64,000 nt of DNA from a virus, in IMG/VR virus record IMGVR_UViG_3300025941_000016, positions 1 to 64,000 of that record, one strand, 5' to 3'. The notes beneath the pieces were generated by a model that saw only the letters and a list, made by a program, of their open reading frames with translations, was not told the DNA's origin and searched no databases. Positions 1 to 7,953 of the stretch are shown here, piece after piece; within the stretch, counting starts at the first letter, position 1, and each line of letters starts with the position of its first letter. Both the position numbers and the translations under genes were made by a program.

Positions 1-126
1 GTCGTCTGTTTGACGGCCGTCCGAGTCGAACACGATCACCGCATCTGGGCTGGCCCCGGCGTCAAGCAGACGACCCGACCAGACATGCAGGTCGTACAGC
101 GAGACCATGCGTCGTTCATCAGCCAT
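1..126 (-). CDS. Hypothetical protein, 3' part cut by window edge
   Basis: The ATG at 126 overlaps the TGA of the nucleotidyltransferase gene upstream, the coupling style used throughout this operon. The 42 visible codons begin MADERRMVSLYDLHVWSGRL and run off the left end of the window, so total length is unknown. The visible part is soluble and shows no motif I recognise. It is the last gene seen in the leftward replication operon. Confidence 0.6.
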   Translation of the reverse strand, partial: MADERRMVSLYDLHVWSGRLLDAGASPDAVIVFDSDGRQTDD

Positions 127-949
127 CAGTCGCCTCACCCTTCGCCCATGCGCGTTGGTGCGCCTCCACGAGGTACCGGTCGACCGCCTGCCTGTCCGGG
201 CGGTCCCGCACCGGTAGCGACATCGGGCCATCCAACAACTCGACCAGCCGTGCCCGAGCCTCGTCGATTAGCCGCCGGGCTTCCTTCTGGGATACCTCGC
301 CGCGGCGCACGGCCAGAACCGTGGACCGGTCTGGCTCGGCCATCGGTAGGGCGAGACGCCCCGTCGTCAGCAGCTCGACCCCTTGCAAGCCCAGTCGCAG
401 GGCATGCGAGCCATATTTCACGTCCCACCCATGGGCGGCGATCAGCTCGGGGCGCTTCGGCAACCGGTTCTGCTTGCCGCCGCCGTCCATCCTGATTCGC
501 TGCTGCGTCAGGTAGCCGAGAAATTTCACCCCAGCGGCACGGGACACTACGAGTGGTGCGAGCGCCCGGAGCAGGTCTCCTTCACCCGTTCGGACAACCA
601 GCGACTCATCGGGAGCGAAGAACAGGGCGAGGATCGTCGGGTTCCCCTGCGTCGCCAGCGACAGGAACCGGCGCAGCGTGTAGATCGTCCGGTCAATGTC
701 GCCCGGTCCGGAGCGCACGCCCTCCGGTTGAGTCCGCCACGTGAAAGTGTCCGCCTCCGAAAGGCCGAGTACATGTGCGGCACCGGGGATGTAGACGCCC
801 ATCTCATCTGTATCGTCTTGGCCGCCCACTGCGAGGCCGTGCAGCTTCGACCCAACGACTGCACGCACAATCTCGCCGTGGTAGGCCAGATCACCCGGGC
901 CGTAGTTCACGTTCCCCGGCTTCACCTCAGTCGTCTCGATCAGTCCCAT
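119..949 (-). CDS. RlaP-like nucleotidyltransferase (DNA polymerase beta superfamily)
   Basis: 276 residues. The N-terminal part has the fold signature GSKLHGLAVGGQDDTDEMGV (residues 33-52), matching the G-S-x3-G...D-x-D nucleotidyltransferase motif of the RlaP family (RNA repair pathway polymerase beta-like, PF10127). Acidic residues in DDTDEMGV are the likely metal ligands. Proteins of this family are common in large phages and are thought to act on RNA or tRNA ends, but the substrate here is unknown. The C-terminal third is helical and basic. The stop overlaps the next start (TGATG). Family assignment is fairly secure; the function is inferred. Confidence 0.75.
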   Translation of the reverse strand: MGLIETTEVKPGNVNYGPGDLAYHGEIVRAVVGSKLHGLAVGGQDDTDEMGVYIPGAAHVLGLSEADTFTWRTQPEGVRSGPGDIDRTIYTLRRFLSLATQGNPTILALFFAPDESLVVRTGEGDLLRALAPLVVSRAAGVKFLGYLTQQRIRMDGGGKQNRLPKRPELIAAHGWDVKYGSHALRLGLQGVELLTTGRLALPMAEPDRSTVLAVRRGEVSQKEARRLIDEARARLVELLDGPMSLPVRDRPDRQAVDRYLVEAHQRAWAKGEATDG

Positions 950-1299
950 GCCCGTACCTTCCTCAGCCGGTAGGCGGCCTGCGCCAGCGCATCAGCCAGC
1001 CAATCGTTGGTCCCTGGGATCTCGTCGTTGAGGGCTCGTTCCCAGTCCTTGAGCAGCCGGTAGAGCGCCCGCAAGTTCTCCGGCGTGCCTGCGGCCGTCT
1101 CCGCGGCGAGGTCAGGTGGTTCGCCGGTCTCCCAGCCGGAAACGCGGCGCCAAACGTGCTCAACCTCGGCGCCGTGCTCGTACTTGCAGGTACCGTTGGC
1201 GTTGACCGGCGCAGCCGCGATCCCACCGTTGCCTGTCAGCTCCTGAAAGTCGGCATCGGCCCAGCGGTGCGCCCACTCGATCCGCGACGTCTCAGCCAT
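940..1299 (-). CDS. Hypothetical protein (119 aa)
   Basis: 119 residues, predicted soluble. The middle GCAAPVN-like stretch is followed by a helical C-terminus (ENLRALYRLLKDWERALNDE). It overlaps its neighbours on both sides (10 and 8 bases), so it is translationally coupled within the replication operon. I recognise no family. Confidence 0.65.
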   Translation of the reverse strand: MAETSRIEWAHRWADADFQELTGNGGIAAAPVNANGTCKYEHGAEVEHVWRRVSGWETGEPPDLAAETAAGTPENLRALYRLLKDWERALNDEIPGTNDWLADALAQAAYRLRKVRAWD

Positions 1300-1585
1300 C
1301 CTGGACTCCGTTCAGATTGTCCGGCGGGTCCAGGCCGACCAGCTCCCAGCCTGCCTCGGTTGCGATCTCCGCCATGACCGCCACCGGTCGGGATGTCAGG
1401 TCAAGGCCGTAGAGGATCGTCTCCGCATGGCGGGTCGACGTGGTCAAGGTCAGGCCAGTGACTGTCGAGCCCAGCTCGGTCCGCCACGCCAGGCGGACGG
1501 CTGCACATGCCAGCAGACCAACCCGCCGGCCCACCTCGAACACGGTGTGGGCGCGGCGGACCGACGCAGATAGAAGGTCAGGCAT
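1292..1585 (-). CDS. Hypothetical protein (97 aa)
   Basis: 97 residues. The alanine-rich N-terminal helix (VGLLACAAVRLAW) is not long enough to be a convincing membrane span. It overlaps the genes before and after it by 8 bases. No family recognised. The coding call rests on operon continuity and the high-GC third codon positions. Confidence 0.6.
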   Translation of the reverse strand: MPDLLSASVRRAHTVFEVGRRVGLLACAAVRLAWRTELGSTVTGLTLTTSTRHAETILYGLDLTSRPVAVMAEIATEAGWELVGLDPPDNLNGVQDG

Positions 1586-1853
1586 CGGAAAGCCCCTCGC
1601 GGTAGCCGGCGAAGAACGCCGACGCCTCCGGCGGCAAAGTGACCAGCGGGGCGTCCAGTCGGCAGGCCGGACACGTGACCAGGCTTGGCAGGTTCGGGCC
1701 AGCCGGGTCGGGAAACTCCCAGCCGAACCGTCCCAGATGTTCCACCGCAGCCGCCCGGGAGGTGAACTGTCCGTCGTCCAAGTCGAAGTCCGAGGGGGTC
1801 TGGCCGCAGTTGTCGCAGACTGGCAGCAAGTAGGTGACCGTCTCGAAGGGCAT
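1578..1853 (-). CDS. Small zinc-ribbon-like protein
   Basis: 91 residues with two Cys pairs, CDNC (residues 13-16) and CPAC (about 60-63), the spacing of a treble-clef or zinc-ribbon fold. The pairs flank an acidic region (DFDLDDGQF). Such small zinc-ribbon proteins are common in actinophages and often of unknown role. The start sits at the end of the DUF5131 gene (one-base overlap), so coupling is likely. Confidence 0.65.
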   Translation of the reverse strand: MPFETVTYLLPVCDNCGQTPSDFDLDDGQFTSRAAAVEHLGRFGWEFPDPAGPNLPSLVTCPACRLDAPLVTLPPEASAFFAGYREGLSDA

Positions 1854-2644
1854 CAGACCACCGCCTCAACCCGGAGGTCTGGCAACTGCTGGATGCGCAG
1901 ATCAGCAGGCCACAGTGACGGCTTCTGGCCGGCGCTCACGCCCTTACCTCGGTGGCCTGATGACCGGGCCCAGCGGGTGCCGAGCTGCTTCACCCACAGC
2001 AGCACGTCGGCCTCGGCACACTGGTCCCGCACCGACCGCATCCAATCCACCTCACACAGCCGGGCCCGCGCGCCGGACTCGCCGCCCGTTATGGCCCAGT
2101 CGATGCCGTCAAGATCCAGCCGAACCGGCTCCAGCAACGGCTCCACCGACAGGAACCGCACCGCCGCCGGCAGCATCCGCAGGACGGGAATCCGCTCGTC
2201 GGCGCGACGCTGATCCTCGACACTCGCGCCGATCCACACATTCGACGGCCAGACGTCCACCCACGGGACCATGGCGGCCGCGTTCTCGGGCCGCTTGGTC
2301 AGAAGCTGCCAGACCAGCCACGGCGTCTCGTCGATCAGGCTCCATAGGCGATCACGGGAGGCGTCCAGGTCGCGGCGATCCTCGAAGACATCGGCCATCG
2401 AGGCACAGAAGACCAGCGCCGGGCGACCCGCGGCATCCGCCTCCCGGTTCCAGCGGACCGGGTTCCGCCACGTCGCATCCGACATCGGACGCCGCTCCCC
2501 ATGCCGGCGCCACAGCCGCTCGTTGCCCCAGCGGGACGCCACACTGTCCGCGTAACACATCCTGCACCCCGGGGAAATGCGGGCACAGCCCCACCAGGGC
2601 GAAAACGTGTGGTCCGTCCAACTGATCGCCGAGTTCGCGGTCAT
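1853..2644 (-). CDS. Phage Gp37/Gp68 family protein (DUF5131)
   Basis: 263 residues. It opens with the family hallmark SAISWTDHTFSPWWGC and a Cys cluster C20-x6-C27-x2-C30 (GCARISPGCRMCYA), then the conserved LLTKRPENA, NVWIGASVEDQ, FLSVEPLLEP and AITGGESG blocks. This is the Gp37/Gp68 family, found in many phages and plasmids; the three-Cys cluster suggests an iron-sulfur or metal site, but the reaction is not established. I chose ATG 2644, which has a strong GGAGGTGAT upstream and overlaps the previous stop by four bases (ATGA), over the longer GTG start at 2650. Confidence 0.85.
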   Translation of the reverse strand: MTANSAISWTDHTFSPWWGCARISPGCRMCYADSVASRWGNERLWRRHGERRPMSDATWRNPVRWNREADAAGRPALVFCASMADVFEDRRDLDASRDRLWSLIDETPWLVWQLLTKRPENAAAMVPWVDVWPSNVWIGASVEDQRRADERIPVLRMLPAAVRFLSVEPLLEPVRLDLDGIDWAITGGESGARARLCEVDWMRSVRDQCAEADVLLWVKQLGTRWARSSGHRGKGVSAGQKPSLWPADLRIQQLPDLRVEAVV

Positions 2645-3108
2645 TCGCACATCACCTCCGGCACGGGCAGCGCTTCGCCATAGACGGCCCGGACCATCTC
2701 GGCAAGAGCGTCCACCAGCCCAGTCGGCAGATCACTACGACATTCAGGTCCCACGCCGTACGTCTTGCTGCGATCGTCCGTAAGACAACGACCGCAGCAC
2801 GCACAGCGGATCGCCAGCGCGGCGAATCGCCCTGCCGCGCGGTTCGGATCGGCGACAATCACTTCATTCGCGGTCCGAGCCGCCGCGGCCACCCGGGCGT
2901 AGTGGGCGTTGACAAACGCCCGACGCTCCGGCGTGCCCTTCCGCAGACCGGACGGAACATCCTTCGACCAGAGCACGCCCCACTTCGAGCGGCGCGGCGG
3001 CCACGGCTTCACCGTGGCGCTGTTCTTCGGTCGGTACCAGTAGGACATCTTCGACTCGTCGAGCGGGTCCGGGATCGCGAAGTAGTCCGGAGCGGTCTTG
3101 GCGGCCAT
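2641..3108 (-). CDS. DUF6011-type zinc-finger protein
   Basis: 155 residues. The C-terminal motif CACCGRCLTDDRSKTYGVGP followed by EC (residues 102-123) matches the C-x2-C-G-R-x-L-T-D...G-x-G-P-x-C zinc finger of DUF6011 proteins, widespread in actinophages and their hosts. The N-terminal 95 residues are basic with a WYRPKNSATVKPWPPRRSKW stretch that may bind nucleic acid (inference). It overlaps the DUF5131 start by four bases. Confidence 0.75.
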   Translation of the reverse strand: MAAKTAPDYFAIPDPLDESKMSYWYRPKNSATVKPWPPRRSKWGVLWSKDVPSGLRKGTPERRAFVNAHYARVAAAARTANEVIVADPNRAAGRFAALAIRCACCGRCLTDDRSKTYGVGPECRSDLPTGLVDALAEMVRAVYGEALPVPEVMCE

Positions 3109-3491
3109 CAGACGTCGCCCCCAGCATCGGGAAGAACCACCCGAACCGTCATCTCAAGGCGGGTACCCGGAGGGAAGTCGGCGGCCACCGCATACCAACC
3201 CTCACCAGAGACACGGACATGACCGACATCCTCGCTGTTGGGCAGAACGAACCGCATCGGGCCGACCTTGCCCACAAAGCCAGGCAGGAGTTCCGAGACA
3301 ACCAGCGTCGTCGTATGCGCAGGAAGATCCGGAGACACGCGGGCACGTCTGTGGTCTTGGCACAGCCAGGTATCCCGATCGGCCAGCATCTTCGCGTTAT
3401 CCCCACCGAGCGCCGCAGGCCACCGGAAGGTCTCAGAACATCCGGGGAAGGTGCAGCGGTACACGATGTAGTGCGGGGAACGGCTACCCAT
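3108..3491 (-). CDS. Hypothetical Cys-containing protein
   Basis: 127 residues from ATG 3491, which overlaps the upstream stop (TGATG) and is preceded by AGAGGG. The N-terminus has CTFPGC and later C-x2-H (TWLCQDHRRAR), a possible CCCH zinc site. The C-terminal half is beta-rich (TTLVVSELLPGFVGKVG, RLEMTVRVVLP). A longer in-frame start at 3509 is possible but less likely. No family recognised. Confidence 0.6.
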   Translation of the reverse strand: MGSRSPHYIVYRCTFPGCSETFRWPAALGGDNAKMLADRDTWLCQDHRRARVSPDLPAHTTTLVVSELLPGFVGKVGPMRFVLPNSEDVGHVRVSGEGWYAVAADFPPGTRLEMTVRVVLPDAGGDV

Positions 3492-3916
3492 CAGCCGGCC
3501 CTCTGCCATTCGTCGCCGTCGAGCAGCACCGGCGAGCCCGGAAGCGACGCCACCTCACCCCACGGCTCGGGCTCGGCGGCCGGCTCCGGCTGGGCCTCGA
3601 CCATCGGGGCCACGTACTCCCAGATCGGCCGCTCCATCTCCTTGCCGATACTGAAACGCCACAGGCGAAGCTGCTGGATCACAGCCGTCTTCGACGGGGT
3701 AAGCCCGGCGCCGAGCATCTGGGCGACAGCCTTCCGCGCAGCCTCCAACATGATGTCCGGGATGGGAACACCATCCGGGGTCTTTGGGATCGACGCCTCA
3801 ACCAGCTTCACCAGATCGGCGAGGTCAACGCGGATCGCCTTGCCTTCGGCCACGTGGGCGTCATAGCGGGCAGCCAGACGGCGCACAGCGGCGAGAACAT
3901 CGGGTGTGTCAGCCAT
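3491..3916 (-). CDS. Hypothetical protein upstream of zinc protein
   Basis: 141 residues. The N-terminal 60 residues are helical (DVLAAVRRLAARYDAHVAEG), followed by a Pro/Glu-rich acidic linker (EAQPEPAAEPEPWGEVASLP). It lies directly after SSB in transcription order. It could be a replication accessory factor by position only; no motif is recognised. Confidence 0.6.
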   Translation of the reverse strand: MADTPDVLAAVRRLAARYDAHVAEGKAIRVDLADLVKLVEASIPKTPDGVPIPDIMLEAARKAVAQMLGAGLTPSKTAVIQQLRLWRFSIGKEMERPIWEYVAPMVEAQPEPAAEPEPWGEVASLPGSPVLLDGDEWQRAG

Positions 3917-3931
3917 CGTCGTCCCCCCGAT

Positions 3932-4468
3932 CTAGAAAGGTGGCTCATTCGAGTACGACCCCGCGCCGGCTGGTGCCGGCTGCGACCACGGATCGTCCGC
4001 GGGTGCCTGGCCCTGACCGCCATAGCCCTGCGGCGCCTGCTGCTGGCCGTAGCCCTGCTGGGGAGCCTGCTGGCCATAACCAGAGCCCTGACCCGGGCCG
4101 CCACGGTCCGCCTTCTGCACCTTCGCCGTCGCGAACCGAAGCTCAGGACCGATCGCCTGCACATCCAACTCAGTCGAAGTCCGCTTCTCGCCTTCCCGCG
4201 TCTCATACGGCCGCATCTTTAGATTCCCCTGGGCGATGACCCGCGTGCCCTTCTGAAGCGACTCGGCGCAGTGCTCCGCAAGGTCCCGCCACACGCTGCA
4301 CCGGAGGAACAGCGGAGGCTCGTCCTTCCACTGGTTCGCCTGCCGGTCGAACGTCCGCGCGTTCGACGCGATGGTGAAGTTACACACGGCGTTTCCGTTC
4401 GGCAGGAATTTGACCTCCGGATCGGCGGTCAGCGTGCCGACCACGGTGATGCTCGTTTCTCCGGCCAT
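3932..4468 (-). CDS. ssb: Single-stranded DNA-binding protein
   Basis: 178 residues. Residues 1-115 form the OB fold ([67 protein letters not shown]). A long Gly/Gln/Pro-rich tail (QGYGQQ repeats) leads to the C-terminal tip NEPPF, a weakly acidic version of the DDDIPF protein-interaction tip. SSB coats single-stranded DNA during phage replication, consistent with the adjacent helicase and primase genes. Confidence 0.95.
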   Translation of the reverse strand: MAGETSITVVGTLTADPEVKFLPNGNAVCNFTIASNARTFDRQANQWKDEPPLFLRCSVWRDLAEHCAESLQKGTRVIAQGNLKMRPYETREGEKRTSTELDVQAIGPELRFATAKVQKADRGGPGQGSGYGQQAPQQGYGQQQAPQGYGGQGQAPADDPWSQPAPAGAGSYSNEPPF

Positions 4469-4510
4469 CGTCCACTACCCTTCTCGTCCACTCACCTGGC
4501 CAACGCAGCC

Positions 4511-6172
4511 CTACGCTGCGCGTGTTCTGAAATAGCCGTCAACTCGCGACGAGGCGAGCTTTACCGTGATCAGATCCGAAACCTGACCGGCTGTCGCCCC
4601 ACGCGGAACCCTGATCCGCATCTTCGCCGCCGTCTCCAACTGCCTGTTCGACGGCGCCAACTCGCCCCGCCACCGCGCATCCCGCATCGACGACCGGAAC
4701 TGACCCGACATCCGATCCGCTTCCTCCGCCGCCGACTCGCCGCGGGCCATCGCATAGCCCAGATCGTTGACCTTCTGGATCAGCTTCGGCTGGTCGTCAT
4801 ACCGGCCGAACCAGCCCACCGAGTAACCCGCCCCGTTCGGCCACGGCCGCAGGAACACGAAGCCGCCGCCGGCCGGGATGAACCAGTGGCCGCCCTTCGT
4901 CCGCAGCCAGAGTCGGGTCGATTCCTCGAACAGGGACACCTCTTCGACCGCGCCATGGGTCAGCGTCTCGACCTCTTCGGGCTCCCCGCCGCCGTCGGTA
5001 CGTTCGGCTGCGTTGCCGAACTCGCGCGCGGGCCGCAGCGACAGATCCTTCAAAGTGCGGATCTTGAGGTTCTTCGCTGTTCCCACGATGTCGATGACAA
5101 GCGCGTCGGTCTTCCCCGCCCACTTGGCGGGACGCAGCACACGGCCCACCATCTGGATGTACAGCGGCTCAGACTTCGTCGGCCTGGCAATCACACAGCA
5201 CGACGCCTGCGGCGCGTCGAAGCCCTCGGTGAGGCACATGCAGTTCACAAGCACCTGCACGTCGCCCGCCTTGAACGACGCGATAACCTGCTTCCGCGAC
5301 TCGCTATCCATCTCACCCCACACCGACTCGGCGTGGATACCTGCCGCGTTCAGCGCAGCCGCAGCCTCATGCGCTGTCGCCACCGTCGGCGTGAACACGA
5401 TCCCCTGACGGTCCGACGCATGGGCGGCATAGGCAGCCGCAACATGCTTCGCGAATCCGGCGGCGGTGAGCTGTTCGCCGAGCGTCGACGCCGTGTAGTC
5501 ACCGTGGGAAGTGGCGACCTTCGAGAAGTCCAACCCTTCCAGTGGAACGACCTTGCCGCGGGGCTCAACGAGCCAGCCCCCGCGGATCATCTCCTTGATG
5601 GACCGTTCATACGCGACTTCCTGCCACACTTCGCCAAGGCCCGCGCCGTCGCCCCGAGCGAGCGTGGCCGTGAAGCCGACAGCACGAGTCGCGGCGAAGC
5701 AACCGAAGTGGTCGAGGATCGTGCGGTAGGTGTCCGCGGTCGCGTGGTGCGCTTCGTCCACGATCACCTGGGCGAAGGCGTCCCGCTCCCACGCCGTCCG
5801 GCGTCGCTCGGAAGCCAATGTCTGCACTGAGGCGACAACCGCATGGGCATCGTGGGCTCGGCGTTCCGCCATCTCGATACCGACGTGCATGTGAGGGGCG
5901 ACGTCGAGAATCTTGCTTGCGGCCTGTTCCACCAACTCCTGGCGGTGAGCGAGAATCAGCGTTCGTCCTGGCTCGCCGACTGTCAGGTGCGAGAAGCAGA
6001 CCGTCTTACCCCCACCTGTGGGCAGGATTACCGCCGGCCGCAACACGCCCCGCGCCCACGATCCACGCACCGCCTCCACAGTCTCCTGCTGGTAGGGGCG
6101 CAGCGGAAGGAGACTCGAAGACTCACCCCAGCCTTCGGAACCGAAAAGCGTGGTCCCCATGCCTGAAATCAT
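4511..6172 (-). CDS. DEAD/DEAH-box superfamily 2 helicase
   Basis: 553 residues. Motifs seen in order: Q-like LRPYQQETVEAV (24-35), Walker A PTGGGKT (51-57), motif II VDEAH (138-142), motif III GFTATLARGDG, motif V CLTEGFDAPQ and motif VI QMVGRVLRPA. This is a type III restriction/RecG-like SF2 DNA helicase as found in many phage replication modules, where it probably unwinds DNA or remodels forks. The C-terminal ~170 residues are family-variable. ATG 6172 is just after the primase stop; ATG 6160 is an alternative. Confidence 0.92.
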   Translation of the reverse strand: MISGMGTTLFGSEGWGESSSLLPLRPYQQETVEAVRGSWARGVLRPAVILPTGGGKTVCFSHLTVGEPGRTLILAHRQELVEQAASKILDVAPHMHVGIEMAERRAHDAHAVVASVQTLASERRRTAWERDAFAQVIVDEAHHATADTYRTILDHFGCFAATRAVGFTATLARGDGAGLGEVWQEVAYERSIKEMIRGGWLVEPRGKVVPLEGLDFSKVATSHGDYTASTLGEQLTAAGFAKHVAAAYAAHASDRQGIVFTPTVATAHEAAAALNAAGIHAESVWGEMDSESRKQVIASFKAGDVQVLVNCMCLTEGFDAPQASCCVIARPTKSEPLYIQMVGRVLRPAKWAGKTDALVIDIVGTAKNLKIRTLKDLSLRPAREFGNAAERTDGGGEPEEVETLTHGAVEEVSLFEESTRLWLRTKGGHWFIPAGGGFVFLRPWPNGAGYSVGWFGRYDDQPKLIQKVNDLGYAMARGESAAEEADRMSGQFRSSMRDARWRGELAPSNRQLETAAKMRIRVPRGATAGQVSDLITVKLASSRVDGYFRTRAA

Positions 6173-6174
6173 AT

Positions 6175-7953
6175 CTAACCAACCTCATCCCAGGCGGGGT
6201 CTGACGGAGGATAGATGTCATAATCCTGCGGCGGTTCGTTGTTCGGGTCGGCCCTGAAAGCCTCGGCGGCAGCGTTGACCTCTAGTTCGGACCACAGCGG
6301 TTGCCACGGCCAGCGGGAACCCCACTGCATAGCCACCGGCCAACCGGACCGCTCATCGCGGTCCCCGCGGAACCGGCCGAGGGTGACCAGCTTCGCCGAG
6401 TCCGGGTGAGGCATTAGCTTGATACCGAACTCGGGCCAGCGCATCCACACGCCCGAGTTCATCGGCCGGAGGTTCCGGCCGTGATTGCCGGACTCCATCG
6501 GCGCATGGGTCTCCAACCACAGGCCGACGTCGAACCGCGAGCGAATCCCATCCAAAATTCGGGCGGTCTCCCCATTGACGGTCTCCGCCTTGCCGCCATC
6601 CTCCAAGTACGCCTTGTACAGCGGCCCGAGGCAGATCAGATCCGGTTCGGTCATCTCGCAGACCTGGTGAAGGCTTTTGAGCCCGGTCGCGGTCCGTAGG
6701 TCGATGCCGCCCGGCTGAGTCCACAGCCAGCAACGTCCGGCCTCGTAGGCACTGTCGAACTCGACCGCTTGAACGATGGACTTGGTTTTGCGGCGGATGT
6801 TGCGGGGCGGGTTCTCCAGGTCGACGATCAACGTCCTGATGGGCGGGATCTTCTCGAAGGTGAACGGGTGGACCCCTTGCGCGGCCATGATCGCGACCTG
6901 GCGGGCCATCTGCGTCTTCCCAGCTCCTTCTGGGGCGACGACGATCACGCGGTCCATCCGCTCCATCAGGTTGGGAATCAGCCAGTCGTACTCGGCCTCT
7001 GGGCTGTTCACGAACTCGTGCAGCTCGAACAGGTCTGAGATCTCCCCGTCCGGCACATCCAGGCCGCCGACCAGTTCCCGGACGAAGGTGACAGCCTGGG
7101 TGCTGTTCTTCTTCGGGTCGTTTGCCACCGCGGCGATCTGCCCGGCGAGGGCCATCAGTGCGGCCCCCATGAGCTGCCGTTCCGTCGGCATCTCGCCGGG
7201 GGGCTCTTCGGTGACCAACGGAATCAGGTCCCGAACACCGAGGCCAGCGCTGACGTGATCATGGAGGTCTTTGTGGTTCGGCGCCACCCACAGGCTCACC
7301 GAGGCGGCATGCTGAGCCACCTGTTCGGCCACCGCATGTGCGTGGATCTTGCCTGGGTCGTCGTTGTCGGCCACGACATGAACCACCGCGCCCGTGAAGA
7401 TCGACGAGTAGTCCCGACGCCACTTGCCGGCGCCCTGGGCGTTGGTCGTGGCGACGTAGCCGATCTTCTCGGCGGCGTGGACGTCCTTCTCGCCTTCGCA
7501 GATCACCACCGGGCGTCCCGCGGCGACAGCTGCGAGGACTTGGGGAAGCTTGTAGATCGGTGGCGTGACCCCACCGAGCCCCCAGACCCACTGATGGCCG
7601 TTCCAATGCTGCTGACGGAAGGTCTTCGGCAGGTAGCGAAGTACCCGGATCGCCGGATTGCCGGCCTCGTCCTCGTAGACGTAGGTCGCTACCGGTGTTC
7701 CGAGACCCTTCGTCTCGCGGGGCGGGAACAAGTCGGCCATCGTCAGCCCAACCGCGGCGACGACCGTTTCGGGTGCGCACCCCCGATGGCAGTTGATCAG
7801 GACATTGCCGTCGGGATTCTTGGAGATCGACAGGGACGGATCGCGGTCACCGTGGGCGTGGGCGTCGGTGGGGCAACGGGCAGCCCAGCCCTGCCCCGAC
7901 GCCCGTACGCCTGTGAAGCGGTCGAGGACACGGCGGGTCAGGTCGTCGGTCAC
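6175..7953 (-). CDS. Bifunctional Toprim primase / RepA-like ATPase
   Basis: 592 residues. An N-terminal CHC2-like zinc finger (C27, H32 or H34, C55, C59) is followed by LTMADLF. Then comes a Toprim domain (ICEGEKD at 151-157; ADNDDPG at 195-201) and a RecA-like AAA_25 domain with Walker A APEGAGKT (340-347) and Walker B LIVDLE (375-380). It would prime DNA synthesis and unwind or load at forks. I chose GTG 7953, which overlaps the upstream stop as GTGA; the frame stays open to 8199 but that extension is low-complexity read-through of the initiator gene. Confidence 0.88.
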   Translation of the reverse strand: MTDDLTRRVLDRFTGVRASGQGWAARCPTDAHAHGDRDPSLSISKNPDGNVLINCHRGCAPETVVAAVGLTMADLFPPRETKGLGTPVATYVYEDEAGNPAIRVLRYLPKTFRQQHWNGHQWVWGLGGVTPPIYKLPQVLAAVAAGRPVVICEGEKDVHAAEKIGYVATTNAQGAGKWRRDYSSIFTGAVVHVVADNDDPGKIHAHAVAEQVAQHAASVSLWVAPNHKDLHDHVSAGLGVRDLIPLVTEEPPGEMPTERQLMGAALMALAGQIAAVANDPKKNSTQAVTFVRELVGGLDVPDGEISDLFELHEFVNSPEAEYDWLIPNLMERMDRVIVVAPEGAGKTQMARQVAIMAAQGVHPFTFEKIPPIRTLIVDLENPPRNIRRKTKSIVQAVEFDSAYEAGRCWLWTQPGGIDLRTATGLKSLHQVCEMTEPDLICLGPLYKAYLEDGGKAETVNGETARILDGIRSRFDVGLWLETHAPMESGNHGRNLRPMNSGVWMRWPEFGIKLMPHPDSAKLVTLGRFRGDRDERSGWPVAMQWGSRWPWQPLWSELEVNAAAEAFRADPNNEPPQDYDIYPPSDPAWDEVG

